The notes under the pieces were generated by a model. That model saw nothing but the letters and a program-made list of their open reading frames with translations, did not search any database and had not been told where the DNA came from. Made by a program: the position numbers and the translations under genes. Positions 26,421 to 35,039 of a DNA stretch of 64,000 nucleotides are shown here, piece after piece. Positions within the stretch are counted from its first letter, which is position 1; each line of letters opens with the position of its first letter. The DNA comes from Bryobacteraceae bacterium (GTDB lineage Bacteria; Acidobacteriota; Terriglobia; Bryobacterales; Bryobacteraceae), in contig JANWXD010000001.1 in NCBI GenBank assembly GCA_025055455.1, positions 186,001 through 250,000 of the forward strand, read 5' to 3'.

Positions 26421-29400
26421 TTACCAATACAGCTTCAAGCCCAACTGCATGCGCCGAGGCTCGTTCAGCGTGCTGTTAACGACACCGAAGTCCGGCGCTT
26501 GAACGTTCCGGTTCCCTGGGTTGAACCGCGGCGTGTTGAAGGCGTTGAACATCTCCCACCGCAAGTCGAAGCGGATCGATTCCTTGATGGGGAGGGTCTT
26601 TGCCAGAGAGAAGTTCACTTCATTCAACCATGGCATGCGGGCCTTGGGGTTGTGGCGGGTGGTGTTACCCGGTCGGTCGGTGTGCTGAGGCCCGAAGTAA
26701 GACGGCGGTTGGAAGAAGCGATCGCCACCCAGCCAGTTCGGATTCTTGTGCTTCACCACCCACCCCTCGTAGGTGGTCGCGTGCGCGGCGTTGCGACCGT
26801 TGAAGACCGGGAAGGTCACACTGTTGTGCAGCTCGAGCGGGAAGCCGCTCGCGTAGAAGTGCATGCCCGCGACGCGCCAATTGCCCAGGATCCACCGCAG
26901 GCGCGATTGATTGAGCCAACGCTTTCCCGTGCCGAAGGGAAGTTCGTAGATGTAGGCCAGCTTGATGCTGTGCGTCTGGTCGTACTGGCCGATGGACTTC
27001 TCCAGGCGGCGGTTGTAGTGATCCAGAGCGCTGTTGTCCGCATCGTAGGAGTCCGCGTCCGTGATCAGCTTGGAGATCACGTAGGAGCCCTGCAGCGTCA
27101 AGCCGGCCGAGTAGGCCTTCTCGATGCGGAACACGGCCGCATGGTAAGTGGAATGGCCGCTCTTGTCCCCGTTGCCCGACGCCGTGTCGATATTTAGATA
27201 TTGCGGGAAAGGCCGCAACGCTTGGGCGACGCTCACCGGAGTGCAAGCACGGCTGAAATCGCAGTCGATATTGCGGTAGGGGCGCGTGATGCCGGCCGCC
27301 CGGGCTGCGGGCGAGTCGATGCTGCTGGTCAACAGCGCCCGGCCATACTTCTCGAAGAGGCTGAACGGCAGCTGATTGATGCGCTTGAGCCCCGCCACCA
27401 AGTGCGCTCCCACGGTGGCATTATAAGTGGCCTCGACTACGACGGAGCTGGTCAATTGCCTCTGCAAGGAGAACGTCCACTGGTAGTTGGTCGGCAGCCG
27501 CACGGCGTCGCTGTCCCAGTAGGCTGTGTTGTTGCCGTTTGAAAAACTTGGATCGACCACCGGCGGCTTGGTGTAAGGCGGCAGACCTTGATCGATGAGG
27601 AACGACGGCGTTACTCCTTCGTCGAGGCTGGTAGGACGGAAGATCAGCACGGCGCCCTCGAAGTGGGTGCTACCCGTGATGGCTTTCACCACGCCGTAGC
27701 TGATGCCGCCCCCCGCGCGCATGACCGTCTTGTCGTCGAGCTGGTACGCCAAGCCGAGACGCGGACCGATACCGCCCCACCAGCCGTCGACGAGCGTCCG
27801 ACGATTCTCGCGGCCCGGGCCGAAGCCGGCGAAACGCAGCGCCCCCGGAAGGTTGTCGGCCCGAGGGTTGGGCCGATTGGGGGTGAAATCGCTCCATTTG
27901 TCCTTCTGCTCCAGGGGCGGCAGTGTGAACTCATATCGCACGCCCAAGTTCAGCGTCAGGCGGGGCGTTACTTTCCAGTCGTCCTGGACGTACCAAGCAT
28001 GGCTGCGGAATTGCTGGCCCACGAACCGATCATTTTCCGTACCGCCGGAAAAGGCGTGTCCGAGCAAGAACGAGGCGAAACCGTTGCCCCCGCCCGTGCT
28101 CAAGTTGTTGTCGCCCGGGACGCTGGTCGAGCGCCGGTCGCCCCGGACCATTCCGCCGATGGTTTGCTGACCGAAGCCGTTGTAATGGATCCGCTCCCAA
28201 AGGTAGCCGAACTTGATGGTGTGCCGGCCCCGCACCACAGTCAGATCGTTGCCGTAGGAAAACACGAAGTTCTCCGAGCCGTCGTAGGCGTTGGCGACCC
28301 ACCGGCTATGGTCGGAGAACTCGACGATAAGCAAATTCCGGTTACAGTCCCATGCGCCGATCAAGCAGATGCCTTTTTGCGACCAGTTGCCGTCGAGAGT
28401 GAGCGCCCGGTGGCGCTCCTTCCAAAAGTTCACTCCACCGTAGCCATAAAACACCACGGTCGGACTCAAGACTTTAGTGATGGTGCCACGGTAGACATCG
28501 CTCTTCTGCCGTGTAATGCGGTTGTTGTTCAGGATGCCGGGAAGCCCCGGAAAGCCGTCGGGACCAGGCACCCGTTCGTGGAGGCCGTAGTTATACAGGA
28601 AGCTGACGCGGGTGTTCCCGGAGAAATGATGGTCGCCTTTCACCGAATATTTCGTCCAAGGATCGAGCACCGTACCTTTGTCATTGATGTAATTGTTCCG
28701 CACATAATCGCTCGTGCCAGGTTGGGCCTTGTTATTCGGATAAGCTAAGTTACCGATCAACTTCAAATAATTCGACGCCAATGTGCTGAAGCGGCCTTTG
28801 GGGATCATGTTGTTGGGGAAGGGATCGCGGACAAAGCCGCGACCACTCGGGTGGGGCCGCGTCGTGTCCGGATCGTAGATCGGCACCAGCCGCCCGCTGC
28901 CGTCGACCCAGTTCCGGAAATCCCCTTCGTACATCTCCGGTGTGGGGACGCTAAACCGGCCGCTCGCCGCCCCCACGCGGTTGCGGAACCACTCGCCTGC
29001 CACGAAGAAGAAACTGCGGTTGCGCCCGTCATAGAGCCGCGGCAGAGAAACCGGCCCGCCCACCGTAAAGCCGAAGTCATGTTGTTTGTAGACGCCGCGA
29101 CGTCCCTCGAAAAACCGCCGGGCGTCGAACGCGTCGTTGCGCAAGAACTCGTACGCTGTGCCGTGCAGATCGTTGGTCCCGGACTTCGACGCAAAGGTGA
29201 TCAAACCACCTTGCGCGCGACCATACTCGGCTTTGAACCCGTTGGTCTCGACCGCAAATTCCGTGATGGCGTCCACCGGCGGGGTGTTGACGTTGGCCCA
29301 CTCGACCGAGTTGAACCGACCGGTCAGAATGGAGATGCCGTCGAGTGTGGCGCCATACGCCCCTGCTTGCCCGCCGCCGACGTTGAACGCTTTGTCGGTG

Positions 29401-29903
29401 TCGATGCCGGGCTTGTGAGCCTCGGGCGCGATGATAGCCAGATCGAAAGCGCCCCGCATGGCCCCGCCCACCACTAAAGGAAGCTCATCGATCATGCGCG
29501 TCGAGACCTGCGTGGTGACCTTGGCCGTTTCCGTCTGAAGTTGCGCGAGGGTGCCCGTGACCAAGATCGATTCGGTCACGGCGCCGATTTCCAACAAGAC
29601 GGGGACGGAAGTGGTGCCGCCGGCCGCCACCACTACGCCGCTGCGCTCATAAGCTTTGAAGCCCGACGCTTGGACGCGCACGGTGTAGGTGCCCGGTGGA
29701 AGCGAAGGAACGGTGAAGTTGCCCGCCGTCGTGGTCTCGGTAGTGACGCTAGCGCCTGTGGCCGCGTTCGTCACGACGACTCGCGCCCCGGGAACCACGG
29801 CCCCGCTGGCATCGGTCACGGTTCCGGTGACGATACCCCGGTCGGTCTGCCCCATAACAAAGACACCAGTAAGTAGCCCTAGGAGCAGGACACGATATCC
29901 CAT
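26421..29903 (-). CDS. TonB-dependent receptor with N-terminal carboxypeptidase-regulatory-like domain (Oar-like)
   Basis: This 1160-residue outer-membrane protein begins with a signal peptide (MGYRVLLLGLLTGVFVMGQ). A beta-sandwich carboxypeptidase-regulatory-like domain follows at about residues 22-105, opening GIVTGTVTDASGAVVPGARV. Next is a plug region with EFAVETNGFKAEYGRAQGG and LITFASKSGTNDLHGTAYEF, and a long beta-barrel ending in aromatic Trp (LGLKLYW). This architecture is the expanded Oar-like family of Acidobacteria, thought to take up large glycans or siderophore-like substrates; the ligand is unknown. The ATG at 29901-29903 has AGGGGGGAAGAG as ribosome site. It is divergent from a second receptor. 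Confidence 0.92.
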   Translation of the reverse strand: MGYRVLLLGLLTGVFVMGQTDRGIVTGTVTDASGAVVPGARVVVTNAATGASVTTETTTAGNFTVPSLPPGTYTVRVQASGFKAYERSGVVVAAGGTTSVPVLLEIGAVTESILVTGTLAQLQTETAKVTTQVSTRMIDELPLVVGGAMRGAFDLAIIAPEAHKPGIDTDKAFNVGGGQAGAYGATLDGISILTGRFNSVEWANVNTPPVDAITEFAVETNGFKAEYGRAQGGLITFASKSGTNDLHGTAYEFLRNDAFDARRFFEGRRGVYKQHDFGFTVGGPVSLPRLYDGRNRSFFFVAGEWFRNRVGAASGRFSVPTPEMYEGDFRNWVDGSGRLVPIYDPDTTRPHPSGRGFVRDPFPNNMIPKGRFSTLASNYLKLIGNLAYPNNKAQPGTSDYVRNNYINDKGTVLDPWTKYSVKGDHHFSGNTRVSFLYNYGLHERVPGPDGFPGLPGILNNNRITRQKSDVYRGTITKVLSPTVVFYGYGGVNFWKERHRALTLDGNWSQKGICLIGAWDCNRNLLIVEFSDHSRWVANAYDGSENFVFSYGNDLTVVRGRHTIKFGYLWERIHYNGFGQQTIGGMVRGDRRSTSVPGDNNLSTGGGNGFASFLLGHAFSGGTENDRFVGQQFRSHAWYVQDDWKVTPRLTLNLGVRYEFTLPPLEQKDKWSDFTPNRPNPRADNLPGALRFAGFGPGRENRRTLVDGWWGGIGPRLGLAYQLDDKTVMRAGGGISYGVVKAITGSTHFEGAVLIFRPTSLDEGVTPSFLIDQGLPPYTKPPVVDPSFSNGNNTAYWDSDAVRLPTNYQWTFSLQRQLTSSVVVEATYNATVGAHLVAGLKRINQLPFSLFEKYGRALLTSSIDSPAARAAGITRPYRNIDCDFSRACTPVSVAQALRPFPQYLNIDTASGNGDKSGHSTYHAAVFRIEKAYSAGLTLQGSYVISKLITDADSYDADNSALDHYNRRLEKSIGQYDQTHSIKLAYIYELPFGTGKRWLNQSRLRWILGNWRVAGMHFYASGFPLELHNSVTFPVFNGRNAAHATTYEGWVVKHKNPNWLGGDRFFQPPSYFGPQHTDRPGNTTRHNPKARMPWLNEVNFSLAKTLPIKESIRFDLRWEMFNAFNTPRFNPGNRNVQAPDFGVVNSTLNEPRRMQLGLKLYW

Positions 29904-30001
29904 TCGCTCTTCCCCCCTGTGTTGTAATCCCTCGGTCTTCCCAAGGGAGTTGCTAACCGTCGAGTGGCGCAACCAACCTCCCCCGGGCAGGAGTCGGGCC
30001 G

Positions 30002-30030
30002 ATTATAGCACCGAATCTTCCTCGGCGCAA
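30002..30030 (-). promoter_or_regulatory. Promoter of the leftward TonB receptor gene
   Basis: On the minus strand TTGCGC (30025-30030), a 17-bp spacer and a perfect TATAAT (30002-30007) are present. The predicted start near 29995 gives a leader of about 90 nt. The 367-bp gap 29904-30270 holds this and the divergent promoter, and no gene. Confidence 0.6.
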
Positions 30031-30180
30031 GAGGAAACTGGTTGCGATCCGCCATGACATGGCCAATAAGTCGCCCAGCATCCAACATCCGGTTCTGCGC
30101 TTAGAACTCCACGTCCACGCAGCTGCGTTCGGCACTGGCGGGCCGGGGGTGTGGACCACCAGATTCGTGTCCAAAATCTC

Positions 30181-30209
30181 TTGACTTGCCGAGTGGCGCA
30201 TGCTAAAAA
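30181..30209 (+). promoter_or_regulatory. Promoter of the rightward TonB receptor gene
   Basis: TTGACT (30181-30186), a 17-bp spacer and TAAAAA (30204-30209) give a leader of about 55 nt to the ATG at 30271. The spacer contains CGAGTGGCGCA, which also occurs at 29960-29970 in the leader of the divergent gene. Confidence 0.5.
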
Positions 30210-30270
30210 GTGGCAAAGCTCGCCAAACGGGGGGGCGAGGAGGCAATGCCCAGCGAGAAGGGAGGGGCGT

Positions 30271-33200
30271 ATGAAACGGTTTGTGACGGGGGTTTTTGCG
30301 CTCTCAACCAGTCTCTGGGCCCAGACGACCGGCACCGCAACGCTCGTGGGCACGGTATTCGACCAGTCAGGCGCGCGGGTCGCAGGGGCCCAAGTGACCG
30401 TAGTCAACACTGCGACGTCGTTCACTTCCAACACGGTGACGACCGCAGAGGGCGACTATTACGTACCGTATTTGATCCCGGGACCTTATCGGCTGACGGT
30501 CGAGGCGCCGGGCTTCAAACGCTATGTGCGCGACGGCATCGTGCTGCGCATGGACGAGACGCCGCGCATCGACGTACAGCTTCAGGTCGGCGCTGTGACC
30601 GAGACCATCGCGGTGACGGCGGAAGCTCCGCTTCTCGAGACCGAGACCGCCGCCACGGGCCAAATCCTCGGCGGCGACACCATCGTCAAAATTCCCGTCT
30701 TGCAAAAATACGCCTTCCGCATTTTGCTCTACTTCCCGGGAACGACCAACATCAACGGGCAGCACATCGTCGGCCAACGCGAGCGGGCCATGGGCTACAC
30801 GCTTGACGGCGTGAGCGGCAAAGAGCCTGTGCGGGGGCCGGTGGGCGCCACGAACCAGGTGGTCTCCACGACCATCGACGCCTTTCAAGAGGTCAAGGTC
30901 TGGACCACCGGCATGCCGGCGGAGTTCGGACACGCGGCCGGCGGCCTAATGAGCATTGTCTACAAAAGCGGCACCAACGAGTTCCACGGAGCCCTTGAGG
31001 ATCGCTACATCCACCGCGCCTTGATTCACCGCCACCGCTTGGAGCGCTTGCCCCGAACGAACCCCTTCGGCTATCACGAGCTTTCCGCCGTGCTGAGCGG
31101 GCCTACCTATCTGCCTCGGCTGTACAACGGGCGCGATCGAACGTTTTGGCTTTTCGGTTTCCAACGCCATCACGAGAAGGCTTCCGAGACGTTCATCGGC
31201 AACGTGCCCAGCCCGGAGATGCTGGCCGGGGATTTCTCCTTTGGCGGGCTCGGCAACCCGATCTACGACCCGGCCACCACCCGACAGGACGCTACGGGTC
31301 GCTGGGTGCGGGATCCGTTCCCGAACAACCGGATTCCGCAGGCCCGCTTCGATCCGGTCGCACGGAACTTCCTCGCACAAAATCCTTACACTCCTCAAAA
31401 CCAGCCGGGCTACTTCACTCGCACTGGGGTTTTCGACAACCTCGTGACCATGACCAAGTACCGGTCCTACCGGACGCGCTTCGACGGAAAGATCGATCAC
31501 CAGTTGAACCCGGCTCACCGTCTGTTCGTGCGCTACTCCCACGTGCGACACCGGGCCTGGGCGGACCGGTGGAACCCGCAGATCCAGTGGCGCGAGTTCG
31601 ACTCGCGCGCGGTTCCCATTCCGATCGACCAGCGCAACGTGGTGCTGTCTGACACCTATACCTTCACGCCAACGGTCATCAACGAGATGCGGTTCGGCTA
31701 CAACCGGCGGCGTTTCACCCGGGCGCCTTCCACGCTGGGCCAAGGCTGGGCGGGCAAGCTCGGCATTCCCAATGTGGGGCCGCAAACCTTCCCACATTTC
31801 GTCACCTCCACCGGAGGGCTGTTTTACCGCAACGGTAGTCTCGGCCGTTCTCAAGATGTGGGCGAGGATTTTACCTTTCAAGAGAACTTGACCAAGGTGG
31901 CCGGGCGACACACGTTCAAGTTCGGCTATGAGTTGATCCGGACCCGGTACAACTCCCTGGTGGAGACCCTGCCTTCTGGCATCTATTACATGGGCGGCAC
32001 GGAGTTCCCCTTCGCCCCGGCCGGCACCACCGGAAACGATTTTGCCGCGTTGCTGCTCGGCTCCGTGGTCCGGGCCGACTTCACGCAGAACCTAGCCACA
32101 TGGCTGCCCCGATGGTGGTCCCATGCCTGGTACGTGCAAACCGACTTCCGTCCGGCCCGCGGGCTGACGTTGAACCTCGGTTTGCGCTGGAGCTACGAAT
32201 CCCCCTTCCGGACGAAGTACGGTCAGCAGTCCCAGTTCGACCCTACCGCGATTGACCCTCTGACCGGCCGACGGGGCGCCCTGCTGCACCCCAAAGGAGC
32301 ATTGACCCGGCGCGACTTGAATAACTTCCAGCCTCGCTTGGGCTTGGCTTGGAACTTCCATCCGAAGTTCGTGTTCCGGTCCAGCTTCGGCGTCATCCAC
32401 CAAGACTTGTTCACCAACGGACTGAACCAGAACTTCGAGGAGTATCTCGCCACGGCATCGATCCAGCAGCCGCCCGGCGATCCGCGCGTCGCTTTCTACC
32501 TATCGCAGGGACCGCCCAGCTTCCGCTTCCACATCGCGCCCGACGGAAGCGCCCCGTTTGTGGGAACCAACTACGCGGGCCGGAACGCCTCCTGGTTGGA
32601 TCCCAACATTCAAATGCCGTATGTGATGAACTGGTCGGCGGGGATTCAGTGGAACTTCGCCCGCACGTGGCTGCTCGAGACGCTGTACATGGGTTCGCGG
32701 GGCGTCCGCTTGCTCAACAACTGGGATATCAATGTGGTCCCGCTCAACATTGCGAGCGATTTCGCGACGCTCGACCAAATTCGACGGGCCTACCAGAATT
32801 ATCGACCGTATCCTCACTTCGGTGCGATCCAGCATTACAGCAATTACGGAGACATCAGTTACCACGGCGGCACCGTGCGAGTGGAAAAGCGCCATTCCGC
32901 CGGCTTGACGCTCAATGCGTTCTACACCTTCTCCAAGGCGCTGAACAACGGGGATACCGACGGCGGCATGAGCGGGGTCACGTATTACAACCGCGCGCTG
33001 GAGAAAGGAAGAGCGAATTACGACATCAAGCACCGGTTCGTCAGCGTGATGGTCTACCAGTTGCCCTTCGGCCGCAACCGGCCGTTCATGAACGTCGGCG
33101 GTTGGCGCAACGCGCTGTTCGGCGGCTGGGATTTGGCATGGACCCAGACCTTCCAGTCCGGTCCGCCCTTCAGTGTCACGTTCACCGGAAGTCCCAACGT

Positions 33201-33627
33201 TTATCTGCCCGGTGTCTGGCGCCCCAACTTGCTGCGGCGCGACCCGCGCACACCGAGTTGGAGTATCGGGCCGCACCGCTTCCCGACGAGCGCCCAGATC
33301 CCGTACCTGGACGCGTCGGCGTTTCAATATCCCGCCTCGTTTACAGCGGGCACGATGGGACGCAACGTCGTGGAGGCGCCGGGAATCGACTGGACGCAAC
33401 TGTCGCTGTCGAAGGAGTTCCCCGTCCATGAGCGGGTCAAGTTTATCCTGCGCTGGGATGCGAACAACTTCCCGTTCAAGCGGCCCCAATACGGCCAGCC
33501 CAACTCCGTTTACAACGTCGGCGACTTAGCGAACTTCGGCCGCATCGGCACTGCGACCCGCGGCGGCTTCAGCGATATCGGCACCGCCAATGCACACCAC
33601 GTTTTGGTGTTACGTCTGGAGTGGTGA
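30271..33627 (+). CDS. TonB-dependent receptor with N-terminal carboxypeptidase-regulatory-like domain (Oar-like)
   Basis: The product has 1118 residues: a signal peptide (MKRFVTGVFALSTSLWAQ), a carboxypeptidase-regulatory-like domain at about 25-105 (TLVGTVFDQSGARVAGAQVT), a plug (VKVWTTGMPAEFGHAAGG, then LMSIVYKSGTNEFHGALE) and a barrel ending HVLVLRLEW. GGGAGGGGCGT is the ribosome site for the ATG at 30271; an in-frame start 40 codons upstream would bury the signal peptide. It is only distantly similar to the divergent receptor. No SusD, TonB or glycan-degrading gene is beside it, so the ligand is unknown. Confidence 0.92.
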   Translation: MKRFVTGVFALSTSLWAQTTGTATLVGTVFDQSGARVAGAQVTVVNTATSFTSNTVTTAEGDYYVPYLIPGPYRLTVEAPGFKRYVRDGIVLRMDETPRIDVQLQVGAVTETIAVTAEAPLLETETAATGQILGGDTIVKIPVLQKYAFRILLYFPGTTNINGQHIVGQRERAMGYTLDGVSGKEPVRGPVGATNQVVSTTIDAFQEVKVWTTGMPAEFGHAAGGLMSIVYKSGTNEFHGALEDRYIHRALIHRHRLERLPRTNPFGYHELSAVLSGPTYLPRLYNGRDRTFWLFGFQRHHEKASETFIGNVPSPEMLAGDFSFGGLGNPIYDPATTRQDATGRWVRDPFPNNRIPQARFDPVARNFLAQNPYTPQNQPGYFTRTGVFDNLVTMTKYRSYRTRFDGKIDHQLNPAHRLFVRYSHVRHRAWADRWNPQIQWREFDSRAVPIPIDQRNVVLSDTYTFTPTVINEMRFGYNRRRFTRAPSTLGQGWAGKLGIPNVGPQTFPHFVTSTGGLFYRNGSLGRSQDVGEDFTFQENLTKVAGRHTFKFGYELIRTRYNSLVETLPSGIYYMGGTEFPFAPAGTTGNDFAALLLGSVVRADFTQNLATWLPRWWSHAWYVQTDFRPARGLTLNLGLRWSYESPFRTKYGQQSQFDPTAIDPLTGRRGALLHPKGALTRRDLNNFQPRLGLAWNFHPKFVFRSSFGVIHQDLFTNGLNQNFEEYLATASIQQPPGDPRVAFYLSQGPPSFRFHIAPDGSAPFVGTNYAGRNASWLDPNIQMPYVMNWSAGIQWNFARTWLLETLYMGSRGVRLLNNWDINVVPLNIASDFATLDQIRRAYQNYRPYPHFGAIQHYSNYGDISYHGGTVRVEKRHSAGLTLNAFYTFSKALNNGDTDGGMSGVTYYNRALEKGRANYDIKHRFVSVMVYQLPFGRNRPFMNVGGWRNALFGGWDLAWTQTFQSGPPFSVTFTGSPNVYLPGVWRPNLLRRDPRTPSWSIGPHRFPTSAQIPYLDASAFQYPASFTAGTMGRNVVEAPGIDWTQLSLSKEFPVHERVKFILRWDANNFPFKRPQYGQPNSVYNVGDLANFGRIGTATRGGFSDIGTANAHHVLVLRLEW

Positions 33628-33667
33628 GCGCCACGCGAGCGACCGCCGACAACGCCTCCACAAAGCG

Positions 33668-33710
33668 GATGCGACTCAACGGGAGCAGGCCCGAGGTGCA
33701 GAGTCGCATC
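33668..33710. terminator. 10-bp perfect inverted repeat between TonB receptor and tRNA-Val
   Basis: GATGCGACTC (33668-33677) and its exact reverse complement GAGTCGCATC (33701-33710) flank 23 bases. It starts one base after the 3' end of tRNA-Val and 41 bases after the receptor stop, so it could end both converging transcripts. A T-run is weak (CGCTTTG on the minus strand). Confidence 0.5.
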
Positions 33711-33711
33711 G

Positions 33712-33788
33712 TGGTGGGCGGTGGAGGGCTCGAACCTCCGACCTCCTGCTTGTAAGGCAGGCGCTCTGACCGGCTGAGCTAACCGCCC
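33712..33788 (-). tRNA. tRNA-Val (anticodon TAC)
   Basis: This 77-nt cloverleaf includes an encoded CCA. Acceptor arms GGGCGGT/ACCGCCC pair fully, the anticodon stem CCTGC/GCAGG encloses the loop CTTACAA (anticodon TAC), and the T arm is GGAGG-TTCGAGC-CCTCC. It reads valine GUA codons. A decayed tyrosine recombinase lies directly upstream on the same strand. I could not find a convincing promoter between them. Confidence 0.95.
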
Positions 33789-33799
33789 AAGTGCAAGCG

Positions 33800-34260
33800 C
33801 CCGGGCGCCAAAATCGCTGACTTTGGGGATTTCTTTGGGTCCCCAAACTCGGCAGCGACCCGCTCGAGCGCTTCGATGCCCCGCACCGGACCTCGATATG
33901 GATCTGCGATTAGCGTTTGAGCATCGAGGCGCTCACCTGTCCCATCATATCCAGCATCGTCGATTCCGGAATGCCGGCCTCCATGTCGGCCTCGCCGAGC
34001 TTTGGTGCAGAAGGTATGCCGGAGATCATGGAGCCGGCAGGCAACACCGGCCTGGCGGCGGACGCTGTCCCAGGCGCGCTTGAAACTCAGGATCGGCGCA
34101 GTCGGATCTGCCGGCCGTTGCCGATTAGAGGCCGCAAACCGCTACCCGTCCGGCTGTAGCGGTCCGACCCCGCCGGCGCAGCGTGAAGCATGCAGCGCGA
34201 GCTGCGGGATCACTTGCTGCCGGCCCCCACCATCGCGCACGCCCGCCTGGAACAGTTCAC
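33800..34260 (-). pseudogene. Decayed site-specific tyrosine recombinase (phage-type integrase)
   Basis: Reading leftward, the remnant has GVGPLQPDG, an in-frame TAG, then RFAAS, PILSFKRAWDSVRRQAGV and CRLHDLRHTFCTK (34001-34138), containing the box II His-x-x-Arg. A one-base frameshift follows, then LGEADMEAGIPESTMLDMMG and QVSASMLKR (33913-34002), ended by TAA at 33910-33912. The next codons read SQIHIE, so the stop sits exactly where family members have the nucleophile tyrosine (KRYSHI). The His of the third motif reads Gln. A further shift gives RGIEALERVAAEFGDPKKSP. The N-terminal part is not recognisable. It is a non-functional relic of an integrated element beside tRNA-Val. Confidence 0.8.
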
Positions 34261-34850
34261 CAACTCATCATCGCATCATTGATGATTGGCCTCGGCGTGC
34301 TCTCTCTGAGACTCTGCAATCGCGGTTGGAGAACACAGACCCGTCCTATTGCCGAGAGGCTGAGCGGCCCGCGCTGGTTCGCTTGCACCGAACCGGTGCC
34401 ATGCCCTGATGCGCCAGCGGCACGATTGCACCGCGCCGCCGAACCGATGCCCGATTATGAAAGGCGCCTCTTTCGCGGGCTGAGGCGGTGTGTCACTGTG
34501 TGGGAGAGGGCCTTCCTGCAAGCACGGTCCGAACCCGCCCCAGGCGGTTCACGCAAGGAATCGGCCTGACAATCCCCGATCAGCCGCGATGCCCAGAAAA
34601 CCCTTCCTCCTCGCTATCCTTTTCGAGCGACCACACCGGGCGGAAGTCGTCAACAGGAAGTTTCCGCTGCGGTCGCGATGGGACTGCGGCCTGCCGCCCG
34701 GCTGGTTCCACCGCCCCCGCTCTCGCAGAGAGAAACCCTCGCCGGGCCGCGGCGCCACCGATGATACCACCCCCACGGCGCGCCACGGCCTCTGTACGGC
34801 CCCTGGGCCTCGACGTGCGGCGTGCACCGGGAAAAAGAGACGACCTCCGG
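34261..34850. other. Non-coding stretch of about 590 bp between integrase relic and efflux operon
   Basis: No ORF here has a recognisable product, ribosome site or family motif in either direction. It may hold further eroded remains of the element whose integrase relic lies on its left. A small inverted repeat (ATCATC...GATGAT) is at about 34266-34285. I see nothing else. Confidence 0.4.
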
Positions 34851-35039
34851 CTACGATCGCACGCCGAGCTTCTTGAGAAACGACATCATCGGGCACCAGT
34901 TGGTGAAGGCCGACTGGAACAGGTTCAGCCCCACGAACGCCGTGAACCAGTACCACTTCGGATTCACCCAAGTGCCCAAGGCCAGGCTCAGGAGCACGAA
35001 GGCTCCCGCAATCATCCGCAGCCATCGTTCGACTGTCAT
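34851..35039 (-). CDS. DUF2892 inner-membrane protein (YgaP C-terminal-like)
   Basis: This 62-residue protein has two hydrophobic helices: [17 protein letters not shown] and [20 protein letters not shown]. The second block, with Phe-x-x-Ala-Phe-Thr and CP, is the DUF2892 signature also found as the membrane part of the rhodanese YgaP. It overlaps the RND permease stop by 4 bp and is the last gene of the efflux operon. Its role there is unknown. A cysteine in NWCPMM could be redox-active. Confidence 0.85.
   Translation of the reverse strand: MTVERWLRMIAGAFVLLSLALGTWVNPKWYWFTAFVGLNLFQSAFTNWCPMMSFLKKLGVRS

Noticed and set aside
29904-30270. Riboswitch or small RNA between the TonB receptors
   Set aside because: Two ordinary divergent promoters explain the region and no known aptamer motif was recognised.
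33712-33788. tRNA-Val as attachment site of the decayed integrase
   Set aside because: The integrase relic lies at the 5' side of the tRNA and no second copy of the tRNA 3' end was seen, so an att claim cannot be supported.
34276-34786. Small minus-strand frames (81 and 68 codons) in the gene-free region
   Set aside because: No ribosome site, no family motif and erratic composition; they lie in probable remnants of a decayed element.
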